Source of the DNA: Chitinophaga sancti
Lineage (GTDB): Bacteria; Bacteroidota; Bacteroidia; Chitinophagales; Chitinophagaceae
Length of the DNA: 64,000 bases
Direction of reading: 5' to 3'
NCBI RefSeq assembly: GCF_034087045.1
Contig: NZ_CP139247.1
Coordinates: 868,001-932,000 of the forward strand
Shown here: positions 52,684 to 62,144 of the stretch, one piece after another
How positions within the stretch are numbered: position 1 is the first letter of the stretch
How the letters are laid out: every line of letters begins with the position of its first letter
Notes under the pieces: model-generated
What the model was told of the DNA's origin: nothing
The model's input: the letters and a program-made list of their open reading frames with translations, nothing else
Database searches by the model: none
Translations under genes and position numbers: made by a program

Positions 52684-53562
52684 TTATGCAACAATCACCT
52701 GCAGGGAAGCGGGTTCTACCCTGAAGAGCACCTCTCCCTGACTGGTAAGTGGAACTGCATCTCCATCTACCTGCAAATGGACAAGTTCCGGACTTTTGAC
52801 CAGGATTTGCTTACCCATGTAATGGTTCATGTAACTGGTCTTGTCGATATTGCCCATCAGTGAAAAGAAACCCAATGGTACTAATCCAAAGAAAGGCATT
52901 GGTGGCACCACACAAACATCCAGGTTGCCATCGAAGACACTTGCGTTTGGCGCCAGTTTGAACTCATATCCAAACTGATTACCATTGGCTACTGTGAACA
53001 TAAATGCTCTTTGCTCCAGTTGCTGCCCATCAATATTGATTTTATAGGAAGGTCCTTTGTATTTGTTGAAACTGCTGATCACCAGTTTGGCATAGCCCCA
53101 CAATCCTCTCTTCTTCGTATTTCTGAACTGGTCGGCAATGAGCGCATCAAAGCCTACGCCGGCATTGCTAAGAAATAGGTGTTCGTTGGCATAACCAATG
53201 TCAATAGGTTTGCGCTTTCCATTGGCGATTAGTTCCAGTGCCAAAGGCACTTTTAGCGGAATCTTCAGCGCCCTGGCCAGACCATTACCACTTCCCAGCG
53301 GTATCACGGCGAGCGCGGTATCAGTGCCCACCAGTCCCTGTGCAATTTCATTGATGGAGCCATCTCCACCTACTGCTACCACTGTATCTACGCCGTGGGA
53401 GACAGCTTCGCGGGAGAGGTCAGCACCATGCCCCAGGTATTCCAGGTGTTTTATTTCTACTTGAAAGGCCTTAGGTGTCAGGTATCGCCGGATCACACCT
53501 TCTAGTCGCTTCTCTCTGTCCGTACCGGCTTTCCGGTTGATGATAAATAATATCTTTCTCAA
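52684..53562 (-). CDS. Diacylglycerol-kinase-family lipid kinase
   Basis: A 292-residue soluble lipid kinase of the DagK/YegS type. The nucleotide-binding motif GGDGSINEIAQGL is at about 64-76, followed by PLGSGNGLARALKIP, and the C-terminal beta-sandwich carries the ribose/metal residues (VGFDALIADQF, LQVDGDAVPL). Exact substrate (diacylglycerol, sphingosine-like lipid or other) cannot be deduced; Bacteroidota sphingolipids make a sphingoid substrate conceivable. Confidence 0.9.
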   Translation of the reverse strand: MRKILFIINRKAGTDREKRLEGVIRRYLTPKAFQVEIKHLEYLGHGADLSREAVSHGVDTVVAVGGDGSINEIAQGLVGTDTALAVIPLGSGNGLARALKIPLKVPLALELIANGKRKPIDIGYANEHLFLSNAGVGFDALIADQFRNTKKRGLWGYAKLVISSFNKYKGPSYKINIDGQQLEQRAFMFTVANGNQFGYEFKLAPNASVFDGNLDVCVVPPMPFFGLVPLGFFSLMGNIDKTSYMNHYMGKQILVKSPELVHLQVDGDAVPLTSQGEVLFRVEPASLQVIVA

Positions 53563-53581
53563 CGCTAGGGATATTTCTGTT

Positions 53582-54427
53582 TTAAATTGCTTTCAGACTC
53601 AGGTCAAGACTCACCGCATGGTGAATGACAGCACCTGCTGATACGAAATCCACCCCCGTCTTTGCATACTCTTCGATCGTATCCAGGTTTATGCCTCCTG
53701 AAGCCTCTGTTTCATATTTCCCGTCTATCAGTAATAATGCCTGGTGCAATTGTGCTGGTGTAAAATTGTCCAGCATAATGCGATGTATCTTTCCAACGGT
53801 CAGAGCTTCTTTTACATCATCAAGATTGCGGGTTTCCACTTCTATCTGCAAAGGTAATCCGTTCTCTTCGAGGTAAGCAACCGTTCTGTTTACAGCGGCA
53901 GTGATGCCACCTGCAAAATCAATATGGTTATCTTTCAGCATCACCATATCATACAGTCCCATTCTATGATTAACACCGCCTCCAATTTTAACCGCTTCTT
54001 TTTCCAATAGACGGAAATTTGGTGTTGTCTTGCGGGTATCCAGCAGTTTGGTATGATAGCCACTCAGGCGCTGTACGTATTGATTGGTAAGGGTAGCAAT
54101 GCCGCTCATGCGTTGCATGCAGTTCAGAACCAGTCTTTCGGCCATGAGCAGGGTATGTACGGAAGCATGCACTTCAAAGGCCGTTTCGCCGGAGGTCATC
54201 ACTTCACCATCTTTCTTAAGGGGAGTAAATACGGTTTCAGGGTCCAGCAGGTGGAAAATGGTAGTAGCTACCTCCATTCCTGCTAAAATGCCATTCTCTT
54301 TTATCTTCAACCTGGCACCCCCTTTGGCATTTGCCGGTATACATGCGAGGGTAGAGTGGTCTCCGTCTCCGATATCTTCTGCCAGTGCGTTGCGAATAAG
54401 GTTTGTTAATGCTGGTTCCTGTAACAT
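53582..54427 (-). CDS. nadC: Nicotinate-nucleotide pyrophosphorylase (carboxylating)
   Basis: A 281-residue quinolinate phosphoribosyltransferase, which makes nicotinate mononucleotide from quinolinate and PRPP in NAD synthesis. Conserved sequences: EDIGDGDHST, LVLNCMQRMSGIATLT, LLDTRKTTPNFRLLEKEAVKIGGGVNHRMGL, EVETRNLDD, IMLDNFTP and EASGGINL. Start ATG 54427 (MLQEPALTNLI) is preferred to a 17-codon in-frame upstream extension. nadA and nadB are not nearby. Confidence 0.95.
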   Translation of the reverse strand: MLQEPALTNLIRNALAEDIGDGDHSTLACIPANAKGGARLKIKENGILAGMEVATTIFHLLDPETVFTPLKKDGEVMTSGETAFEVHASVHTLLMAERLVLNCMQRMSGIATLTNQYVQRLSGYHTKLLDTRKTTPNFRLLEKEAVKIGGGVNHRMGLYDMVMLKDNHIDFAGGITAAVNRTVAYLEENGLPLQIEVETRNLDDVKEALTVGKIHRIMLDNFTPAQLHQALLLIDGKYETEASGGINLDTIEEYAKTGVDFVSAGAVIHHAVSLDLSLKAI

Positions 54428-54486
54428 ACTATTGCTTTGAGACAACGAAAGTAAGAGAATTTTAAATGACGCTTTCAAACAAAAAA

Positions 54487-54509
54487 AGTCCGGAGATGTA
54501 CTCCGGACT
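54487..54509 (-). terminator. Terminator after the DUF4783 gene
   Basis: AGTCCGGAG (54487-54495) pairs with CTCCGGACT (54501-54509); seven A on the plus strand give a T run on the minus strand. Confidence 0.82.
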
Positions 54510-54533
54510 AAACAATATCAATCTTAACAATCA

Positions 54534-54953
54534 CTACTTGTTTTCAAAACGAAGCTCGTTGAGTACCATTGAGCCTCCCTTCTTTTGTAAGAAAAAGGAT
54601 GTACGATATGCTCCGCCTGAGGTACCCATATTACCAATACCAAAGCGGGATCCTCCACCGCCTTCTCCCTGATGGATCAGTTCGAAGGACTTAACCTGAT
54701 TCTTTGAAAAAAAGTCTTTCAATATTATTTCAGCCTGTGACTTGCTATAAGAGTTGGATTTACCTGAGATGTTGATTTCAACAGTATTATCAAGATAACG
54801 GGAGAGTGAACCAGCATCGCCCGATTTGATGGAGCTGACTACATCTTCAAAAGGTCCTGCAGCAGCCGGATTTAATGCCGACGCTGACATTGTAAATGCA
54901 GTGACAATGCCTGCTAACAGCACCACTCCCAGCACATACATTATCTTTTTCAT
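54534..54953 (-). CDS. DUF4783-family exported protein
   Basis: A 139-residue protein starting at ATG 54953 (MKKIMYVLGVVLLAGIVTAF signal). The mature part matches DUF4783: FEDVVSSIKSGDAGSLSRYLDNTVEINISGKSNSYSKSQAEIILKDFF, a NTF2-like fold, and ends FLQKKGGSMVLNELRFENK. The family is Bacteroidota-specific and of unknown role. A short Met-rich extension upstream is in frame but not signal-like. Confidence 0.88.
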   Translation of the reverse strand: MKKIMYVLGVVLLAGIVTAFTMSASALNPAAAGPFEDVVSSIKSGDAGSLSRYLDNTVEINISGKSNSYSKSQAEIILKDFFSKNQVKSFELIHQGEGGGGSRFGIGNMGTSGGAYRTSFFLQKKGGSMVLNELRFENK

Positions 54954-55244
54954 TGCCAGTATTTTAGTAGATAGTAAAGTTTTCATCATCAATGTGAAAT
55001 GGGCTAAAACTATGCCAAATTGCGGGTTGACGCGGAAAATACAATTATCGTTGTATCATCCAATTGGTAATTAATGCAAATTAAAAAATATATAAATTTA
55101 GATTAAAACTTAAGTGCATGTTATGACATCTAAAATTATCAGAGGCTGATATGAATTTTGCTACCAAATGATCAAATTACTAGTGGAATTGAAGTATGCT
55201 TGTTAACTTTACGACCTTACTGCTTTAAAATCTCAACCGGATAT

Positions 55245-56768
55245 ATGGAAAAGAAAAAAGCCATGCTCGTTATCATGGATGGATGGGGACAAGGACAGGT
55301 TCCTTCCGCTGACGCAATAGCAAATGCCAAGACACCTTTCGTGAGCAGTCTTTATTCAAAGTACCCACACAGTACGCTTGTGACTTGTGGCGAACAGGTA
55401 GGCTTACCAGACGGACAAATGGGTAACTCAGAAGTAGGCCACCTGAACCTTGGCGCTGGCCGCATTGTATACCAGGAACTCCAGCGTATCAATGTAGCTA
55501 TCCGCACTGGAGAACTGGCATCAAACGCTGTGTTGCAGGAAACTTTCAACTACGCTAAAGACAACGATAAAGCTCTTCACCTGATTGGTCTGGTGAGCGA
55601 CGGTGGTGTACACTCACACATTACACACCTGAAAGCCCTTACCCGGATTGCAAAGGAAAAAGGTCTGACCAAAGTATATATCCACGCCTTTACTGATGGC
55701 CGCGATACAGATCCTAAAGGTGGCCTCGGCTACTTCTCTGACCTGCTGCCTCACCTGGCACAAACTACCGGTCAGGTAGCCAGCATCACCGGTCGCTACT
55801 ACGCTATGGACCGCGATAAACGCTGGGAACGCGTAAAACTGGCTTACGATGCCCTGGTAAATGGTACAGGTACCCCTGCTACCGATGTACTGGCAGCTGT
55901 AAAAGCTTCTTACGAAGCGGGTGTAACTGATGAATTTATCAAACCAGTGATCATCACTGACGCTGCCGGTAAACCAGTGACCACCATCCAGGAAGGGGAT
56001 GCCGTTCTTTGCTTCAACTTCCGTACTGACCGTTGCCGCGAAATCACCCAGGTGCTCACTCAACAGGCTTTCCCTGATTTCGATATGAAACCATTGAACC
56101 TGTTCTACACTACCATGACTGAGTATGATAAAACATACAAAGGCGTGCACGTGATCTTTGAAAACGATAACCTGACCAATACCCTGGGTGAAGTGCTGGA
56201 ACAAAACAACCGCACCCAGATCCGTATTGCAGAAACTGAAAAATACCCACACGTATCTTTCTTCTTCTCCGGTGGCCGCGAAAAAGAATTCAAAGGCGAA
56301 CGCCGTCTGATCGTATCTTCTCCTAAAGTAGCTACTTACGACCTGCAACCAGAAATGAGCGCATTCGAAGTAACCGATACCATCGTAGCTGAAATCAACC
56401 AGAAATCAGCTGACTTCATCGCCCTCAATTTCGCTAATGCTGACATGGTGGGTCATACCGGTATCTGGGAAGCCGCTATCAAAGCAGTAGAAACTGTAGA
56501 TACCTGCGTAAGCAAAGTAGTTGCAGCTGCGCTGGCAAACGATTATACCGTGTTCCTGACTGCCGACCACGGAAATGCTGACTTCATGGTAAACGGCGAC
56601 GGTACACCAAATACCGCTCACACCCTGAACCTGGTACCTTACTTCATCATCAGCAATGATTTCAAAGGTGAAGTAAAACCTGGTAAACTAGGTGACGTAG
56701 CACCTACCATCCTGACACTGATGGGATTACCTATCCCTAAGGAAATGAGTGGTAATGTCCTTGTTTAA
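55245..56768 (+). CDS. gpmI: 2,3-bisphosphoglycerate-independent phosphoglycerate mutase
   Basis: A 507-residue metal-dependent enzyme of glycolysis interconverting 3- and 2-phosphoglycerate. Start ATG 55245 (MEKKKAMLVIMDGWGQG). The phosphorylated serine is S62 in MGNSEVGHLNLGAGR; other metal ligands are in DGRDTDP, FNFRTDRCREI, NFANADMVGHTG, TADHGNAD and NTAHTLN. Complete. A near-match to the -7 element (TAACTTTA, 55204-55211) lies upstream. Two hairpins follow the gene. Confidence 0.96.
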   Translation: MEKKKAMLVIMDGWGQGQVPSADAIANAKTPFVSSLYSKYPHSTLVTCGEQVGLPDGQMGNSEVGHLNLGAGRIVYQELQRINVAIRTGELASNAVLQETFNYAKDNDKALHLIGLVSDGGVHSHITHLKALTRIAKEKGLTKVYIHAFTDGRDTDPKGGLGYFSDLLPHLAQTTGQVASITGRYYAMDRDKRWERVKLAYDALVNGTGTPATDVLAAVKASYEAGVTDEFIKPVIITDAAGKPVTTIQEGDAVLCFNFRTDRCREITQVLTQQAFPDFDMKPLNLFYTTMTEYDKTYKGVHVIFENDNLTNTLGEVLEQNNRTQIRIAETEKYPHVSFFFSGGREKEFKGERRLIVSSPKVATYDLQPEMSAFEVTDTIVAEINQKSADFIALNFANADMVGHTGIWEAAIKAVETVDTCVSKVVAAALANDYTVFLTADHGNADFMVNGDGTPNTAHTLNLVPYFIISNDFKGEVKPGKLGDVAPTILTLMGLPIPKEMSGNVLV

Positions 56769-56791
56769 TTGATGCACTGACAATACAATAC

Positions 56792-56827
56792 AAAGAGGCC
56801 GTTCTGTGAGTACAGAACGGCCTCTTT
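56792..56827 (+). terminator. Terminator after gpmI
   Basis: AAAGAGGCCGTTCTGT (56792-56807) pairs exactly with 56812-56827, followed by a T-rich stretch. Confidence 0.9.
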
Positions 56828-56912
56828 ATTTTTCCCAATTACCTGTAACTATTCACATAGGTAAACCGTTTTACGTTTTTAGTGCTCTCGACAGATTTGC
56901 TCATGCATCAGA

Positions 56913-56932
56913 TGCGCCGTCTTCACGGCGCA
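56913..56932 (+). terminator. Second hairpin after gpmI
   Basis: TGCGCCGT (56913-56920) pairs with ACGGCGCA (56925-56932) around CTTC, followed by TTATTTTTTATT. Confidence 0.8.
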
Positions 56933-56997
56933 TTATTTTTTATTGCTTACTTAGCAGCAGTTCAGTTTGCTGTTCCTTTCAATTCCTCATACTTCGC

Positions 56998-57005
56998 TAC
57001 CTTTG
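56998..57005 (+). promoter_or_regulatory. Bacteroidota -7 promoter element, near-leaderless
   Basis: TACCTTTG, exact TAnnTTTG match, ending 4 bp before the ATG at 57010. Confidence 0.5.
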
Positions 57006-57009
57006 CTGC

Positions 57010-57576
57010 ATGAAATTTTTCTGGATATTACTGACTGGCACTATACTCTTTACATCCTGCAAAACCGGCTCTTCCACCCCTTCTCCAACTGGCAGCGGAT
57101 ACAGGGACCTAAAAGGCTACTTTCAGGATGAGCTCAACGAACTGGAACAACAAAAACCCGGGTTATTCAAAACAGTTTCACTGAATACAAAGCATGATAG
57201 TGTCACTATCACCGTACCCGATTCCCTTCAACTACATAATATGCTCGCACCCTTTATGGATGTAGACCTCCACAAACCAAGTTTGCAGGGCGCCTACGAT
57301 ACCATTATGCTGGCAGATCAGTTCACCGGCAAGCGTTCCCTGATGTACAAGGCAAAGGATGACGCGACCCTGCCCCAGGAAATTATTCTTGAATTGGACA
57401 ATGCGCAACATATCACAGCCGTACAATTGAACAGACATGTACGCAACCTCGTTTATGAATACGAACAAAACCTCGAGTATCAGCACAATCATCATGTCCG
57501 GATCACGACAAGGCAGCATATCGCTTTCCTGCCCGAAAAAGAACTGGATATTAAGATTGCGATGATGCACCTTTAA
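57010..57576 (+). CDS. Predicted lipoprotein of unknown function (188 aa)
   Basis: Start ATG 57010: MKFFWILLTGTILFTSC is a lipoprotein signal with the cysteine at 17. The open frame extends upstream, but that region contains two terminators, so the upstream part is not coding. The mature part has a Ser/Thr/Pro linker (KTGSSTPSPTGSG) and an alpha/beta domain of about 160 residues with no motif I recognise (DLKGYFQDELNELEQQKP..., LMYKAKDDATLPQEIILEL). It ends 16 bp before uvrC and may be co-transcribed with it. Confidence 0.78.
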   Translation: MKFFWILLTGTILFTSCKTGSSTPSPTGSGYRDLKGYFQDELNELEQQKPGLFKTVSLNTKHDSVTITVPDSLQLHNMLAPFMDVDLHKPSLQGAYDTIMLADQFTGKRSLMYKAKDDATLPQEIILELDNAQHITAVQLNRHVRNLVYEYEQNLEYQHNHHVRITTRQHIAFLPEKELDIKIAMMHL

Positions 57577-57592
57577 TGACTTTATTGATCAG

Positions 57593-59395
57593 ATGACAGC
57601 AGCGGAGTTTTCACAGATATCACATACCATTCCCCTTCAACCCGGTATTTACAAATACTATAATGAAGGCGGCGAGCTCCTGTACGTGGGCAAAGCGAAA
57701 AGCCTGCGGAAACGGGTGAGTTCTTATTTTGCAAAGAATCACGACAGCTTTAAGACCAGGAAACTGGTCGAACATATTCATCATATTGAGTTTACCATCG
57801 TTGGCTCCGAACAGGATGCTTTCCTGCTGGAAAACTCATTGATTAAACAATTCCAGCCTAAGTTCAATATCAACCTCAAGGACGATAAAACTTATCCTTA
57901 TCTCGTGATCAAACATGAGCCCTTTCCAAGGGTGCTGTTTACCCGGAATGTGATTAAGGATGGATCGGAATACCTGGGGCCTTATACCTCCGTGTGGAGA
58001 GTAAAAGAACTGATGGAAGTGATCAGGTACAACATTCCATTACGTACCTGCACATTGAACCTTTCTCCACAGAATATTGCAAAGGGTAAATACAAAGTAT
58101 GTCTTGAATATCACCTGGGCAACTGTAAAGGGCCTTGCGAAGGTTTGCAGACGGAAGACGATTACAGAGAAGGCTTATCGCAGATAAAGAACATACTAAA
58201 AGGTAACCTGTCTCCAATATTGCAACTGTTCCGCACCCAGATGCAGGAGCATGCCATGAACATGGAATTTGAGAAGGCGGAGATCATGAGAAAGAAGATT
58301 GAAAAACTACAGGATTATCAATCCAAATCCACCATTGTAAATACAAAGGTGGGCCATGTAGATGTCTTCTCTATCATCAGTGAAGGCAACCATGCATATG
58401 TGAATTATCTGCGTGTGTTGAACGGAACAATTGCTGATACAAAAACAGTGACACTGGAGAAGAAACTGGAAGAAGAAAATGAGGAAGTGTTGGCGTATGC
58501 AATCAACTATCTGAGAGATGCTTTCAAAAGTGTAACAAAAGAGATCATTGTACCCATTGAAATAGAATATCCTGAAGAAAATGTAATAGTCACTGTACCG
58601 AAAGGAGGGGATAAGAAGAAACTACTGGAACTCTCTGAGAAGAATGTTAATTACTTCAAAGAAGAGTTGCATCGTAAAAAGATCCTGCACCTGGAAGGCA
58701 AGAGTGACATGGAGAAGAAAAAGGTGTTGTATCAGTTGCAGGCAGATCTTGAACTGATTGATTTACCCACGCATATTGAGTGTTTCGATAACTCGAACTT
58801 TCAGGGTGCATATCCGGTATCTGCCTGTGTGGTATTCAAAGATGGAGTAGCGTCTAAAAAAGACTATCGTCATTTTAATGTGAAGACAGTAGAAGGGATC
58901 AATGACTTTGCTTCGATGAAGGAGGTGGTATTTCGCCGTTATAGCCGTTTATTGGCAGAGCAGCAGCCATTGCCACAGCTGGTGATCATAGATGGTGGTA
59001 AGGGACAATTAGGGTCAGCGATGGAAAGTATCAGGGCATTAGACCTGGTGGGTAGTATGACGGTAGTGGGGCTGGCTAAAAATGAAGAAGAGATTTTCTT
59101 CCCGGGCGATAAGGATAGTATCAAATTGCCTTATGATAGTGAGAGCCTGAAACTGATAAGAAGAGTACGTGATGAGGTGCATAGATTTGGTATTACTTTC
59201 CACAGGAATAAGCGAAGTAAAGGAACCTTTAAAAATGAGCTGGAAGGAATAAAGGGGATAGGGGAGAACACGGCAACGCAGTTGTTGAAAACGTTCAGGT
59301 CAGTGGCAAAGATTAAGTTGCTGACGGAGGATGATCTGGTGAAGGAAGTAGGGGCGGCGAAAGCGAAATTGATTTATACGTATTTCCATCCATAA
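57593..59395 (+). CDS. uvrC: UvrABC excinuclease subunit C
   Basis: A 600-residue UvrC that makes both incisions in nucleotide excision repair. N-terminal GIY-YIG nuclease (about 14-95: PGIYKYYNEGGELLYVGKAKSLRKRVSSYF), a cysteine cluster (CLEYHLGNCKGPCEG), UVR domain (about 205-240), RNase H-like C-terminal nuclease with the catalytic aspartate in IECFDNSNFQG and VIIDGGKGQL, and helix-hairpin-helix motifs at the end (GIKGIGENTATQLLKTF). Complete. Confidence 0.96.
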   Translation: MTAAEFSQISHTIPLQPGIYKYYNEGGELLYVGKAKSLRKRVSSYFAKNHDSFKTRKLVEHIHHIEFTIVGSEQDAFLLENSLIKQFQPKFNINLKDDKTYPYLVIKHEPFPRVLFTRNVIKDGSEYLGPYTSVWRVKELMEVIRYNIPLRTCTLNLSPQNIAKGKYKVCLEYHLGNCKGPCEGLQTEDDYREGLSQIKNILKGNLSPILQLFRTQMQEHAMNMEFEKAEIMRKKIEKLQDYQSKSTIVNTKVGHVDVFSIISEGNHAYVNYLRVLNGTIADTKTVTLEKKLEEENEEVLAYAINYLRDAFKSVTKEIIVPIEIEYPEENVIVTVPKGGDKKKLLELSEKNVNYFKEELHRKKILHLEGKSDMEKKKVLYQLQADLELIDLPTHIECFDNSNFQGAYPVSACVVFKDGVASKKDYRHFNVKTVEGINDFASMKEVVFRRYSRLLAEQQPLPQLVIIDGGKGQLGSAMESIRALDLVGSMTVVGLAKNEEEIFFPGDKDSIKLPYDSESLKLIRRVRDEVHRFGITFHRNKRSKGTFKNELEGIKGIGENTATQLLKTFRSVAKIKLLTEDDLVKEVGAAKAKLIYTYFHP

Positions 59396-59402
59396 AACTA
59401 AA

Positions 59403-59437
59403 ACAGAGAGGGAGTCGCATCGCGATTCCCTCTCTGT
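59403..59437 (+). terminator. Terminator after uvrC
   Basis: ACAGAGAGGGA (59403-59413) pairs exactly with 59427-59437, with inner CGCATCGCG-type pairing, followed by TTTTT. Confidence 0.85.
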
Positions 59438-59446
59438 TTTTAAAAG

Positions 59447-59477
59447 AAAAAAGGGATCGCAATGCGATCCCTTTTTT
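59447..59477. terminator. Second hairpin between uvrC and gldN
   Basis: AAAAAAGGGATCGC (59447-59460) pairs exactly with 59464-59477. A and T runs on both sides; serves the convergent gldN on the minus strand. Confidence 0.88.
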
Positions 59478-59503
59478 CTTTAATCTTTATCTGCGAGCAG
59501 TTA

Positions 59504-60541
59504 TTAATACTGCCACATATCCTGTTCTTTGTTGAAGATCTTATCCTTAACAGCCTGACCTTCCAACAATCTCAGAGTACCGTCTTTGATATAATCTTTA
59601 ATCTCACGGTTATAAGTATTGTTTTCTTTGGTCACATAGCTGGTGAAGAAACGCATTTCAAACAGATCTTCCCAACTCATGGTAGCTGCATCGTTATTCT
59701 GGTTGTATACATCGTATTTAGCCAGGATAGGACGCATATCAGGATAGTACACCCAGAACAGCGGGATAGCCGCGCGGAAGGAACCATCTTCGTTCATACG
59801 GGATACCATTGGAGCGATACCGAGGATACGAACTTTCAGTTGGGACGCTTCTTTGTCGAATACCCAGATTTCTTTGATCTTGTACTGAACTACAGTACGA
59901 GGATCGAATTCATCACGGGTAGTTACCATCTTCTCTTCACCTGTTACAGGGTCGATACTACGGATGGTTTTTTCTTCGCCGCTCAGTTTATTCTGGATCT
60001 CACTGTAAGCGATAGGGGTAGTGAACCTGTCATCGATAGCGCTGAAGGCTTCTACCTGCTTGCTCTTGATAGCATCGAGCAGGATATTAATGAACAGCTG
60101 GCTTGTACCATTTTCATCCTCAACATTATATTGAAAAGGAAGGTTCATCTTTTCGCGGGTATCTATCACCTGCCAGATCCTTTTTTCCCAGAATTCGTCA
60201 TCTGAGCGAATGTGATCATAGGCAATAGGCGTACGGTCCTTGATGAAGTTCTTTTCAGAGATACCATCGGTACGCTGTGATTTGCGCGGTGTATCTACCG
60301 CCATACCGAAACCATCCGGGCGCAGTGATGTTCCTGGGGGTGGTGGTGGAGGGGGCGGTGGCGGCGCAACGCTGTTACCTGTAGCAGGATTTACTACGTT
60401 AGCATCTTGGGTAGCTGCATCAGGGGTCGCCGATTTACGACGTGTACTACCTCCCCGACGTTGTGCATCAGCCTGAGATGCCAGCAGGAGTACCAGCATA
60501 AGGGAACACCAACCAATTTTGTTAAGGATGACTGCTCGCAT
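59504..60541 (-). CDS. gldN: Gliding motility / T9SS protein GldN
   Basis: A 345-residue periplasmic component of the type IX secretion and gliding machine that forms rings with GldK. Signal peptide (1-26, ending ADA-Q), an Arg/Gly-rich stretch, a run of about ten prolines (about 61-70), then the GldN domain (DDEFWEKRIWQVIDTREKMNLPFQYN..., GIAPMVSRMNEDGSFRAAIPLFWVYYPD). Last gene of the gldKLMN operon, 10 bp after gldM. The polyproline run would make its translation dependent on EF-P. Confidence 0.95.
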   Translation of the reverse strand: MRAVILNKIGWCSLMLVLLLASQADAQRRGGSTRRKSATPDAATQDANVVNPATGNSVAPPPPPPPPPPGTSLRPDGFGMAVDTPRKSQRTDGISEKNFIKDRTPIAYDHIRSDDEFWEKRIWQVIDTREKMNLPFQYNVEDENGTSQLFINILLDAIKSKQVEAFSAIDDRFTTPIAYSEIQNKLSGEEKTIRSIDPVTGEEKMVTTRDEFDPRTVVQYKIKEIWVFDKEASQLKVRILGIAPMVSRMNEDGSFRAAIPLFWVYYPDMRPILAKYDVYNQNNDAATMSWEDLFEMRFFTSYVTKENNTYNREIKDYIKDGTLRLLEGQAVKDKIFNKEQDMWQY

Positions 60542-60551
60542 AGAAATAATA

Positions 60552-62087
60552 TTAGTTTATCTTGAAATTGATATTGCTCATATCTCTTACTTTACCATCC
60601 GGCCCCTTTACACGAACGTTGTCGAAGTAAACCTGGTCACCTGGTTTCAGGCTACGGATAGCACCCATTACAGAGCTAGGGAAGTAAGCGGAATTTGCCT
60701 CACCTTCAACATAATCGCCGGAACGAGGTTGGATACCGATACGGTAACTAACTACATCGTATTTTACGCCGTCGAATACGAAGTCTTCCAGATCAGCACG
60801 CAAACCGCCCTGTACTTTGAACTCAGCAGCTTTCATTGAAGGGCCTTTGCTCAGACCTACTTTCAGCACTGGATCAGGGATGTATTTGATACGAAACTCT
60901 TTGGAACCTAAAGTTTTTTGTTTACCATCGATATTAGCACTTACAGAGATAACTGCTTTACCTGGGGCGCTTACAACTACGGCATATTCACCGGTAGCTT
61001 TCTTCGTCATAGAACCAGCAGAAATGCTAGCGCTAACTGCTTCACCTGGTACTCCACCTGCAGATACTGAGATTGGGTTTGATAAACCAATATACAGTAC
61101 GTTCATTTTATCAGCAGAGATAGAAGTGGTAGAAGCTCCTACGCTATAAGGCTCATTGAATGGCAGGGTCTCAGCAGTGCCATCTGGTTTCTTAATAGTT
61201 ACAGTACCAGAGATAGTTTTCTCACCGATACCGGAAACTGGCATAGTATAAGTACCCAAACCGTCTACCGCAGTAATGTTTTGACCATTCACCACGATAT
61301 CTGGATTCACAGTGCTGCTATAAGCACCAACTGCGATCTGAGCTGTCAGCGTTTGACCTTCCATCAGATTCTTGGAATTCAGGGAAACCAGTGGTCTGAT
61401 CTTGTCGAAACGAATGATGTTTTTGCTAATCTGGGCCAACAGATCATCGATGATCAGTGACTCAGAGTTTTTAACGTCGTTCTGGAACTTACTCAGAATG
61501 GTAACAGCTGCGATAGTTGGCACCATTTCAAAGTGATAGCTGGTCCAGTCTTTCTTTTTTGGTCCGTGGCCGCCGTGAGACTCACCTACAACTATTTTCA
61601 GTGGTAAGGATTTGGCAAATGCGGCTGTATCCTTAGGATCAACGTAAGTCAGCAGCTGCGCACGCAGTTCTTTCAGACGTTTTTCCAGTTCAGGTCCTTG
61701 TTTGCGATTTTCCATGACGCGTGTTGGTGCGTCCAGGTCAGATTTAGATTTGATGTCACCATATTCGTCCAGTCCACCTGATTCTCTGATGATCGTGTTC
61801 TTTAACGTATCGAGATATACATACATTGCCTCAGAGAGTTTTTTTACTTCTTCAGCCTTTGTTTTCAGTGGACCTACTTTTCCCGGATCAGATTTCATCT
61901 GATCTTCGAAAGTGAGGTAGGTGTTTTCATTCTTATCGGTAATCGACTTATTCGATGTAATTATTGAGTTGTTTACTATATTAAATGCGTTCAATATCTC
62001 AGCAGAAACGTTCAATGCAAGCATGGCCGTCAAGACCAAGTACATGATATTGATCATCTTCTGCCTGGGATCTTTAGGTAGTGCCAT
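60552..62087 (-). CDS. gldM: Gliding motility / T9SS motor protein GldM
   Basis: A 511-residue protein with a single N-terminal membrane segment (about 11-32, MINIMYLVLTAMLALNVSAEIL) and a long periplasmic part of four stacked domains. The conserved N-terminus MALPKDPRQKMINIMYLVL is diagnostic. With GldL it forms the proton-driven motor that spans the periplasm and powers T9SS and gliding. Complete. Confidence 0.96.
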   Translation of the reverse strand: MALPKDPRQKMINIMYLVLTAMLALNVSAEILNAFNIVNNSIITSNKSITDKNENTYLTFEDQMKSDPGKVGPLKTKAEEVKKLSEAMYVYLDTLKNTIIRESGGLDEYGDIKSKSDLDAPTRVMENRKQGPELEKRLKELRAQLLTYVDPKDTAAFAKSLPLKIVVGESHGGHGPKKKDWTSYHFEMVPTIAAVTILSKFQNDVKNSESLIIDDLLAQISKNIIRFDKIRPLVSLNSKNLMEGQTLTAQIAVGAYSSTVNPDIVVNGQNITAVDGLGTYTMPVSGIGEKTISGTVTIKKPDGTAETLPFNEPYSVGASTTSISADKMNVLYIGLSNPISVSAGGVPGEAVSASISAGSMTKKATGEYAVVVSAPGKAVISVSANIDGKQKTLGSKEFRIKYIPDPVLKVGLSKGPSMKAAEFKVQGGLRADLEDFVFDGVKYDVVSYRIGIQPRSGDYVEGEANSAYFPSSVMGAIRSLKPGDQVYFDNVRVKGPDGKVRDMSNINFKIN

Positions 62088-62144
62088 AGTTTGTTTTCAG
62101 ATTAAATGATTGTCTGTTGTTAATTCCAAAACTATAAGCGTACC

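Noticed and set aside
56806..57009. Upstream extension of the 188-residue lipoprotein gene by 68 codons
   Set aside because: The extension runs through two terminator hairpins and a -7 box, and ATG 57010 gives a clear lipoprotein signal.
60337..60366. GC-rich repeat in gldN as a possible repeat expansion or frameshift site
   Set aside because: It encodes an in-frame polyproline linker with mixed codons, not a pure homopolymer, and both flanks are in frame.
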